Assembly: GCA_009693745.1 (NCBI GenBank)
Contig: SHWR01000021.1
Coordinates: forward strand, 1 to 17,013
Source of the DNA: Candidatus Fonsibacter sp.
Lineage (GTDB): Bacteria > Pseudomonadota > Alphaproteobacteria > Pelagibacterales > Pelagibacteraceae
Reading direction: 5' to 3'
Length of the DNA stretch: 17,013 bases
Shown: piece after piece, positions 1 to 5,088 of the stretch
Position numbering within the stretch: the first letter of the stretch is position 1
How the letters are laid out: each line of letters begins with the position of its first letter
Program-made: the position numbers and the translations under genes
The notes under the pieces: generated by a model
The model's database searches: none
Told to the model about the DNA's origin: nothing
What the model saw: the letters and a program-made list of their open reading frames with translations, nothing else

Positions 1-307
1 CATCATAAGTATCAAAAATAATACGAGGAAAATTATTTTTGTAATAATTTTTATATTCTATATTTTTATCTATTTCTAAGCAGTAATATTCTTTATATTT
101 TAGTTTGGTGAATTTGATATGTGGTTCAAAACCTGGTCCAATCTCAAGAACTTTCTGACAATTAACATAAATTTTAGGACTTAATAATTTATGCTGCCAC
201 CTAAATAGCATTCCAATAAAACCTGAATACAAATAGTTGTTATAATTTTTTTGTTGGTAGTGATTGTTTCGTGAGTAGTTTTCTTTCTCTGATATTATTT
301 TTCTATC
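1..307 (-). CDS. Class I SAM-dependent methyltransferase, partial, 5' end uncertain
   Basis: An open frame on the minus strand runs from just after a TAA at 310-308 to the left edge of the window, so the C-terminus is missing. About 50 codons in, it carries the glycine-rich SAM-binding motif VLEIGPG (151-131), followed about 20 residues later by an acidic strand end (LEID) as in class I methyltransferases. The substrate cannot be told. There is no ATG at the beginning of the open frame; the first in-frame ATG is at 211-209, within a hydrophobic/aromatic stretch, leaving only about 20 residues before motif I. Either translation starts there, a non-ATG codon is used, or the 5' end was removed. 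The open part begins only about 17 bases from the duplicated tmRNA segment at 324-340, which favours a rearrangement at this end. Methyltransferase identity is fairly sure, the start is not. Confidence 0.65.
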
Positions 308-315
308 TTAAATTG

Positions 316-341
316 AAAAAAGAGGGGCGTTCTGTGACCCC
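316..341 (-). terminator. Possible rho-independent terminator overlapping the duplicated tmRNA end
   Basis: Read on the minus strand, GGGG (341-338) can pair with CCCC (327-324) across a 10-base loop, followed by TC and six T residues (321-316). The stem is only four G:C pairs, so this is a modest terminator. The CCCC arm and loop lie in the segment shared with the tmRNA 3' end, so it may be the original tmRNA terminator now separated from its gene. Confidence 0.4.
324..340 (+). repeat. Distal direct repeat of the tmRNA 3' end (putative att site)
   Basis: GGGGCGTTCTGTGACCC here matches GGGGCGTTCTGTTACCC at 1782-1798 in 16 of 17 positions, the first 12 without mismatch, in the same orientation. 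The second copy is the 3' strand of the terminal pseudoknot of the tmRNA gene. Integrases commonly use tmRNA and tRNA 3' ends as attachment sites and leave a direct repeat at the far end of the element. An integrase remnant lies between the copies, so an att site is the best reading. Confidence 0.6.
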
Positions 342-385
342 AAAATAATTGAATTAATAACATCCTTCAAGGATAATTAAAAGAA

Positions 386-450
386 TGTGTTGTTCAGTGT
401 GTTGTTGATGTCTTATTTTATGTAACGAAAAAAAAAGTAGTGTGTTGTTG
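386..450. repeat. Three short direct repeats, TGTGTTGTT
   Basis: Copies are at 386-394, 398-406 and 441-449. The first two are 12 bases apart start to start, close to one helical turn, and the third is 43 bases further on. They could be arm-type binding sites for the integrase whose remnant lies next door; they could also be chance in a T-rich, G-bearing stretch. Confidence 0.35.
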
Positions 451-493
451 TTTATGTGTTCTTTTACAGCAAATACGCTGTTGCGTAGTTTTT

Positions 494-515
494 ATATATT
501 AAACTCTTAATATAT
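494..515. repeat. Perfect 9-base inverted repeat
   Basis: ATATATTAA (494-502) and TTAATATAT (507-515) are perfect reverse complements around a 4-base loop. It lies just downstream of the integrase stub on that gene's strand. The T-rich tail expected of an intrinsic terminator is absent on the minus-strand side, so the role is unclear. Confidence 0.45.
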
Positions 516-553
516 GTTATGTGAGAATTGTTTTAGCTGTGGAGTTTTAGATA

Positions 554-812
554 TTACTTAATGTTCTTTTCAACTTTTGGAGTATAAAAATCTTTATACA
601 TTTCAAAATGTTTTCCTTTTAAGTAATGTTCGTTACCAGATTTTAAGTAAGTTTTTTGTAACATTGGTACTGATGTATCAAATCTTTCTGCAATACTGTC
701 TAAGTTTTCACCCTTTAATCTTGCGACTTGAATATTCATATGTCTAAGTGGTGTAAGAGGATGAGAAATACCATTCTTCATATAAAGACCTAATTTGATT
801 AAATATAAAGTT
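554..812 (-). pseudogene. Tyrosine recombinase (phage-type integrase), C-terminal remnant
   Basis: The readable part from the ATG at 781 is 75 residues. It contains PLRHMNI (residues 11-17), matching the catalytic-domain box with the Arg-His of the LRH motif (R13, H14), then a helix-rich stretch, a TSV triplet (residues 36-38) and KTYL with the candidate nucleophile Tyr45. This spacing and the GTS-like replacement of the usual GHS are typical of one group of phage integrases. A full enzyme is usually 300-400 residues, so the arm-binding, core-binding and first catalytic (Arg I, Lys) parts are missing. The same frame stays open upstream of the ATG to about 829, running into the end of the FkbM gene, so the ATG is probably internal and the 5' portion was lost at the junction near 813-829. 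It should be inactive alone. Recognition rests on motif pattern, not on a search. Confidence 0.6.
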
Positions 813-1607
813 TCAAATAATAGATGTGTTTATATACCAGTCATCAAATTGAGATATATTAGACATTATTCTTTTATATCCATTACTAGATAATAAACTA
901 TATATTTTATCTCTATTAGAGGTATGATTGTGTTCACATGTAATGACTCTAAATTGATAAGAGTTAAAATTAAAGTTATTTAAAATATCAAATTCACTAC
1001 CTTCGGTATCAATGGACAAATAATCGATAACATCTGGAGCATTATATTTTTTTAACAAATTATTTAAAGATATTGTATCTACAGGATATTGTTTATCATT
1101 TTCTCTTACATGAGTATCAAATTTAAAATATTGTTTTATAGTTGATAATTCTTTAATAGAAGCTTCGATAAAAATTAATGTCGAACCAGAATTTTTCCAC
1201 ACTAAGTTTTTTTCAATATAACAATTTCTGTTTTTAGTTAATTCCTCATGATAAACTTTTGCAGGTTCCGCTAAAATCCCATCCCAATTAAATTTTTTTT
1301 CTAACAAATAAGTATTTGATAAATTAATTCCATTTGTAGCGCCAAATTCTACAAAAAAACCATTTTTTTTAAATTTTAGTTGATTTAAAACAAATAAATC
1401 TTGTCTTAGTTGTGAATGAGATTGGGAAAAATAATTCATTATTTCTGATAGATTTTCACGATTCTCTATTTGATTTATGAAGTTAAAATCAAAATTTCTA
1501 TTATTTAATACTATCTCTTTATAAGTTTTGTATTTCATTAAATGTAGATTTAATTTTTTTAAAAATTTATTGATAAAATTCTTAATTTTAGTAGTTATTT
1601 TTTGCAT
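813..1607 (-). CDS. FkbM-family methyltransferase
   Basis: The 264-residue protein has a poorly conserved basic N-terminal part (1-60), then the FkbM-type SAM fold. Visible marks are the motif I segment FFVEFGATNG (about 84-93), the ILAEP segment ending the second strand (about 111-115), and the family's DYLSIDTEGSEFDIL block (about 195-209). FkbM-type enzymes methylate sugar or polyketide hydroxyls; in marine bacteria they are common in surface-polysaccharide gene islands, but the substrate here cannot be deduced. Length fits the family and the gene looks intact. It is alone: no glycosyltransferase or transport gene is adjacent. It lies between the two copies of the tmRNA-end repeat and is the only apparently complete gene there, so it may be cargo of the decayed element. 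Confidence 0.85.
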   Translation of the reverse strand: MQKITTKIKNFINKFLKKLNLHLMKYKTYKEIVLNNRNFDFNFINQIENRENLSEIMNYFSQSHSQLRQDLFVLNQLKFKKNGFFVEFGATNGINLSNTYLLEKKFNWDGILAEPAKVYHEELTKNRNCYIEKNLVWKNSGSTLIFIEASIKELSTIKQYFKFDTHVRENDKQYPVDTISLNNLLKKYNAPDVIDYLSIDTEGSEFDILNNFNFNSYQFRVITCEHNHTSNRDKIYSLLSSNGYKRIMSNISQFDDWYINTSII

Positions 1608-1780
1608 GTATAATATTAGCTTTTAAATAGCTATTTATAATTGGTATAATAAATCTTTTTGAAGTATGATAATAGAATATTTTTTATATACAAAAATATT
1701 TATCTGAATTTATTATTTTAAAAATTTGTTGAGTTTGATTTTAAAATGAATGTTGTTAATAAAAACTAAAATGTACTTAG
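1608..1780. other. AT-rich noncoding spacer between the FkbM gene and the tmRNA
   Basis: I find no gene in these 173 bases. Read on the minus strand it contains several TATAAT-like stretches upstream of the FkbM start (for example TTATAC near 1613-1618 and TTATAA near 1635-1640) that could serve as promoter elements, and directly after the tmRNA a weak hairpin with a T run. In such AT-rich DNA none of these can be pinned down by eye. Confidence 0.4.
1761..1780 (-). terminator. Weak terminator-like hairpin after the tmRNA
   Basis: On the minus strand CTAA (1780-1777) can pair with TTAG (1769-1766), followed directly by five T residues (1765-1761). The stem is short and AT-rich, so on its own it would be a poor terminator. 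Confidence 0.25.
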
Positions 1781-1781
1781 C

Positions 1782-1798
1782 GGGGCGTTCTGTTACCC
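1782..1798 (+). repeat. Proximal direct repeat within the tmRNA 3' end (putative att site)
   Basis: GGGGCGTTCTGTTACCC forms one strand of the terminal pseudoknot of the tmRNA and recurs with one mismatch at 324-340. An element inserting here by site-specific recombination would regenerate the tmRNA end with its own copy and leave the other copy at the distal end. Confidence 0.6.
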
Positions 1799-1835
1799 GG
1801 TGCCCCGGACCGTGCTTATCTAATTAATAAATTAA

Positions 1836-1865
1836 TTAGGCAGCGAGAGCAAATTGTTCATTTGC
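1836..1865 (-). other. tmRNA proteolysis-tag reading frame
   Basis: The resume codon GCA (1865-1863) opens a frame coding ANEQFALAA, ending with TAA (1838-1836). The ALAA end is the standard signal recognised by ClpXP and similar proteases. With the alanine carried by the RNA itself, the tag would be A-ANEQFALAA. The upstream sequence ATAAAC before GCA resembles the usual A-rich resume context. Confidence 0.9.
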
Positions 1866-2106
1866 GTTTATATTTTAGTCCTTTGCGGTGGTACTATACC
1901 GGACGAAAGAAAAGCCTTTAGACATTAGTCGATTCTATTTCACCCCCATAAGTTGAAATTGGTGGAGGTGCAGGGTACCGCCCCCTGGTGCTCAATGTTT
2001 ATTACGAATCTCGTTTATCGTCATAGTTGGAAAACCAACGCTAATAATATAAGACTTTGAATCGTTAAATTAAAGATATATTTAAAATCCCAGTATTTCG
2101 TAGACA

Positions 2107-3057
2107 ATGGAACTAACATCAGAACAAAAAAAAGAAATTCAAGAACAGCAATCACAAAGTAATTCCACAAAAAGAGTAACTTCTCCTGAACTTGAAAAGG
2201 TTCTTTATGAAGCAATTCCAGTTCTAGATCATGGGTTTATAAGAGTCATAGATTATATGGGGGATGATAGTTCAATTGTTCAATCTGCCAGAGTCTCTTA
2301 CGGGAAAGGAACCAAGAAAGTCTCAACTGATGAGGGTCTGATAAGATATTTAATGAGGCATTGGCATAGCACTCCATTTGAGATGTGTGAGATAAAATAC
2401 CATGTAAAGCTTCCAATTTTTATAGCAAGACAGTGGATTAGACATAGAACAGCTAATGTAAACGAGTACTCAGCAAGGTACTCTATATTAGATAAAGAGT
2501 TTTACATTCCAGCAAAAGAGCAATTATCAGCACAGGCAAGTAATAATCGGCAAGGTCGAGGTGATTTGATTACGGGCCAACAAGCCGATGAAGTTCTTAA
2601 AATTTTAAAAGATGATGCAGCAAGAACTTATGACAATTATGAAAAAATGTTGAATGAAAGATTCGACGGAACAATTATTGATGAAAAAAAATCTGGTCTA
2701 GCAAGAGAACTTGCAAGAATGAATTTAACATTAAACTCATATACTCAGTGGTATTGGAAAACCGATCTTCTAAATCTTATGAATTTTTTATTTTTAAGAG
2801 GAGATAGCCATGCACAGTATGAAATTAGGGTTTACGCTGAGACAATGTTAGATACAGTTAAAAAATGGGTTCCAATCACGCATGCAGCTTTTTTAGATTA
2901 CAGAGTTGGTGCTGCTCATTTATCATCAAAAGGATTAAAAATTATAAAATCGATGATCAATGGAAATAAAATCGAATATGAAGATTCTGGACTTAGTAAA
3001 AGAGAGTGGAATGAATTAATGGAAGTAATAGATAAAAAAAATCTTATAGTTATTTAA
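2107..3057 (+). CDS. thyX: Flavin-dependent thymidylate synthase ThyX
   Basis: It makes dTMP from dUMP using FAD, NADPH and methylene-tetrahydrofolate, replacing the ThyA/folate-reductase route. The ThyX signature RHR-x7-S is complete: R112-H113-R114 to S122 inside the RHRTANVNEYSAR block. Also visible are HSTPFE (87-92), which contributes to flavin and nucleotide binding, and a C-terminal SHAQYEIR segment with conserved arginine. At 316 residues it is long for ThyX because of a polar, glutamine-rich N-terminal extension of about 25 residues and a C-terminal tail. The start has no obvious ribosome binding site; an internal start would shorten only the polar extension. It is divergent from the tmRNA and its last 8 bases overlap the end of the mrp gene on the other strand. 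Confidence 0.95.
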   Translation: MELTSEQKKEIQEQQSQSNSTKRVTSPELEKVLYEAIPVLDHGFIRVIDYMGDDSSIVQSARVSYGKGTKKVSTDEGLIRYLMRHWHSTPFEMCEIKYHVKLPIFIARQWIRHRTANVNEYSARYSILDKEFYIPAKEQLSAQASNNRQGRGDLITGQQADEVLKILKDDAARTYDNYEKMLNERFDGTIIDEKKSGLARELARMNLTLNSYTQWYWKTDLLNLMNFLFLRGDSHAQYEIRVYAETMLDTVKKWVPITHAAFLDYRVGAAHLSSKGLKIIKSMINGNKIEYEDSGLSKREWNELMEVIDKKNLIVI

Positions 3058-3907
3058 TTATTTTTGTAATTTTATTTGCAATTTCTAAGAACAGTTTTGA
3101 AACTTCATGGTCTTTAAATTGCTCTACAAAAGGCGATCCTTCATCTGAGTTTTTTCTAAGATTAATATTGATTGGTATTTGTCCTAAGAGTTCAACATTA
3201 AATTTACTTGCTATATTTTTTCCGCCATCTTTTCCAAATATAAAATGTTCAACGCCATCATCCGATGTAAAGCTTGTCATGTTTTCAATAATACCTAGTA
3301 TTTTAACATTAGTTCTTTTAAACATTTCAATTCCTCTTTTTACATCAATAATTGCAATATCTTGAGGAGTTGTAACAATGACTGCTCCATCGATATCTAT
3401 TTCTTGAGAAAAAGTTAGAAGAGCATCACCTGTTCCAGGAGGCATATCAATTATTAAAAAATCGATATTGTCCCACAAAACCTTATTCGTGAAAGTTTTT
3501 ATAGTACTAATAACCATTGGACCTCTCCAGATCATTGGAGTTTCTTCTGAAACCATGAATCCTATGGACATACATTGAATATTAAATTTCTTAATGGGAA
3601 TTAAATTTACACCATCCTCACTTTTTGGTTTTTCTAAAATTCCCATCATTTTGGGAACAGAAGGACCGTAAACGTCCGCGTCTAAAATACCAACGTTGTA
3701 TTTTAAATTCTTAAGAGTAATTGCAAGGTTAATTGCAATTGTTGATTTTCCAACACCTCCTTTACCACTTGAAACAGCAATAATTTTTTTTACACCTATA
3801 ATTTTTTTTTTTTTAAATAGAGTTTTAGGAGAGATTTGATCTATAAAACTTTTGCTAAGATTTGCTTCTTTTTCAGTCATTTTGGCGCATTGTAATTTTC
3901 TTTTCAA
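3050..3907 (-). CDS. mrp: Mrp/ApbC-type P-loop ATPase, iron-sulfur cluster carrier family
   Basis: The 285-residue protein has the deviant Walker A motif GKGGVGKS (48-55), the LDADVYGPSVP block (about 75-85) and IDMPPGTGD (153-161), which define the Mrp/NBP35 branch of the MinD-like ATPases. Family members carry or insert Fe-S clusters in the cytosol. Two usual parts are not seen: the N-terminal DUF59 (MIP18-like) domain of longer homologues is replaced by about 40 basic residues, and the CxxC pair normally found after the ENM segment (208-210) is absent, the loop reading TSFTSDDGVEHFIFG. Only two cysteines (C7, C112) remain. Loss of that CxxC may be shared with other alphaproteobacteria, so this may be lineage-typical. 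The start lies 44 bases from the divergent hflK start, so promoters for both are probably in that gap. Confidence 0.92.
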   Translation of the reverse strand: MKRKLQCAKMTEKEANLSKSFIDQISPKTLFKKKKIIGVKKIIAVSSGKGGVGKSTIAINLAITLKNLKYNVGILDADVYGPSVPKMMGILEKPKSEDGVNLIPIKKFNIQCMSIGFMVSEETPMIWRGPMVISTIKTFTNKVLWDNIDFLIIDMPPGTGDALLTFSQEIDIDGAVIVTTPQDIAIIDVKRGIEMFKRTNVKILGIIENMTSFTSDDGVEHFIFGKDGGKNIASKFNVELLGQIPININLRKNSDEGSPFVEQFKDHEVSKLFLEIANKITKIIK

Positions 3908-3951
3908 TAACCATTTAAACCTATATTAACTAGTAAAATTTTTAAAATAAT
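3908..3951. promoter_or_regulatory. Divergent mrp/hflK promoter region
   Basis: These 44 bases separate two divergent start codons, so both transcription starts must lie here or within the flanking gene ends. The stretch is AT-rich. It includes TTAACTAGT (3926-3934), a 9-mer that also appears upstream of ilvB at 8530-8538. I cannot assign -35 and -10 boxes with confidence. Confidence 0.4.
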
Positions 3952-5088
3952 ATGTCATTAATTGAGACTAACAATATTAAAAATATCTTAAAAAAAGAAT
4001 CTCCTTGGGGCGCCCCTAATAAGAATAATAAGCAGCCAGAATCTAACAATCCTGGTGACATGAAAGATTTAGCAAAGAAATTTCAAGAAGGTCTAAAAAA
4101 TATGTTTGGAGGTCCGTTAAAAACACCAGATGCAAAAAAACCAATTACACTATTTATAATTGGAGCAATTGCTGTCTGGGCATTAAGTGGATTTTATAGA
4201 GTTGATGCAGATGAACAAGGAGTTGTTTTAAGATTTGGAAAGTACACAAATATGACTCAGCCTGGATTGAATTATCATTTGCCGTTTCCAATTGAGTCTG
4301 TGGTGACACCGAAAGTTTCTAGGGTAAATAGAATTGATGTTGGTTTTAGATCATCAGGCGATGGAGGCAGAGCGGCAATTGCGGATATTAAAGAAGAAAG
4401 TGCAATGCTAACGGGAGATGAAAATATAGTTGATATTAATTATTCAGTTTTTTGGGTGATAAAAGATGCAAGTAAGTATCTGTTTAATGTTCAAGATCCA
4501 ATTGGAACAATTAAAGTTGTTGCTGAAACTGCAATGCGAGAGGTTATTGCAAGAAAAAAAATTCAAGTAATTTTAACTCAAGGTAGAGCAGAAATAGAAA
4601 ATGAAGTTCAAAAAATAATGCAACAAATTTTAGACTCTTATGGTAGCGGGGTTGATATTACCCAAGTACAAGCACAAAAATCAGATCCGCCAGCACAAGT
4701 AATTGATTCCTTTAGAGATGTTCAGGCGGCAAAAGCAGACAAAGAAAGAGCACAAAATGAAGCTGAAGCTTATGCTAATGATGTTATTCCAAGAGCTCGA
4801 GGTGAGGCTGCTAAAATAACCCAAGAAGCCGAAGGATACAAAAGAGAAGTTGTAGCGCAAGCTGAGGGAGAGGCCAGTCGATTTATTGCCATATATAATG
4901 AGTACGCAAAAGCAAAAACTGTCACACAAGAAAGAATGTATCTTGAGACCATGGAAAAAGTTTTGTCAGGTGTTAATAAAATTATAATTGATAAGCAGTC
5001 AGGTTCAGGCGTTATACCATACTTGTCTTTACCAGAATTAAAAAAAAATACGGATACTCAGTCAAAAAAAAATGAGGTTAAAAACTAA
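3952..5088 (+). CDS. hflK: HflK, membrane SPFH protein of the FtsH regulator complex
   Basis: HflK and HflC form a large periplasm-facing cage around the FtsH protease and modulate membrane-protein degradation. The 378-residue protein begins with a polar cytoplasmic segment that carries the typical SPWG motif (17-20), then one membrane segment (about 65-81), then the SPFH/band-7 domain starting near YRVDADEQGVVLRFGKY (82-98) and running to about 250, followed by a long charged, alanine-rich helical region rich in RAQNEAEAYAND-type repeats and a polar tail. Length and order match the family. Its TAA stop shares one base with the ATG of hflC (TAATG), so the two are translationally coupled, as expected for partners needed in equal amounts. 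Confidence 0.96.
   Translation: MSLIETNNIKNILKKESPWGAPNKNNKQPESNNPGDMKDLAKKFQEGLKNMFGGPLKTPDAKKPITLFIIGAIAVWALSGFYRVDADEQGVVLRFGKYTNMTQPGLNYHLPFPIESVVTPKVSRVNRIDVGFRSSGDGGRAAIADIKEESAMLTGDENIVDINYSVFWVIKDASKYLFNVQDPIGTIKVVAETAMREVIARKKIQVILTQGRAEIENEVQKIMQQILDSYGSGVDITQVQAQKSDPPAQVIDSFRDVQAAKADKERAQNEAEAYANDVIPRARGEAAKITQEAEGYKREVVAQAEGEASRFIAIYNEYAKAKTVTQERMYLETMEKVLSGVNKIIIDKQSGSGVIPYLSLPELKKNTDTQSKKNEVKN

Larger units (their letters stand above)
341..553. other. Noncoding stretch with short repeats and hairpins
   Basis: I see no convincing gene here. It holds three copies of TGTGTTGTT (386-394, 398-406, 441-449; the last two extend to TGTGTTGTTG), a run of A residues (428-436), a small hairpin TACGC/GCGTA (about 474-487) and a perfect 9-base inverted repeat (494-515). 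It lies between the distal tmRNA repeat and the integrase stub, where the attachment arm of an integrative element would be expected. Confidence 0.5.
1781..2040 (-). ncRNA. ssrA: tmRNA (permuted, two-piece alphaproteobacterial type)
   Basis: This RNA rescues stalled ribosomes and adds a degradation tag. In transcript order the acceptor piece comes first. It shows a T-arm stem CAGGG/CCCTG (1987-1983, 1975-1971) with a 7-base loop GGCGGTA, then CACCTCC (1970-1964) and ACCA (1963-1960). After a 12-base spacer (1959-1948) the coding piece begins with GGGGGTG (1947-1941), which pairs fully with CACCTCC. The third pair is G-U, the alanyl-tRNA synthetase signal. The TAGAATCGAC segment follows as in other tmRNAs. 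The tag frame is 1865-1836. A perfect 8-base hairpin with a TAAA loop (1820-1839) includes the tag stop codon. The end folds as a pseudoknot: CGGT/ACCG (1812-1809 with 1801-1798) and CGGGGC/GCCCCG (1807-1802 with 1786-1781). TAATGT (coding) and ACATTG (acceptor) can form part of the long P2 helix. The outer 5' end near 2020-2040 is approximate. Confidence 0.92.

Noticed and set aside
386..450. Short repeats that might be a CRISPR array
   Set aside because: The repeated unit is only 9-10 bases, the spacing is irregular (12 and 43 bases), and no cas gene is present.
470..490. TACGC/GCGTA hairpin followed by T residues as a plus-strand terminator
   Set aside because: The stem is five pairs and there is no plus-strand gene upstream for it to end.
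324..1798. An insertion sequence or transposon
   Set aside because: No transposase motif or terminal inverted repeats are seen; the boundary repeats are direct and derive from the tmRNA, which points to site-specific integration.
1971..1987. A tRNA gene around the T-arm-like hairpin and CCA
   Set aside because: No anticodon arm exists; the acceptor 5' strand lies after, not before, the CCA, and a tag reading frame follows. This is the permuted tmRNA.
2021..2215. Hydrophobic minus-strand open frame of 64 codons
   Set aside because: It overlaps the tmRNA acceptor region and the start of thyX; it is the antisense of a polar coding stretch with no independent support.
4681..4952. Minus-strand open frames within hflK
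   Set aside because: They mirror the alanine- and charge-rich helical part of hflK on the opposite strand; such low-complexity coding regions give long antisense frames.
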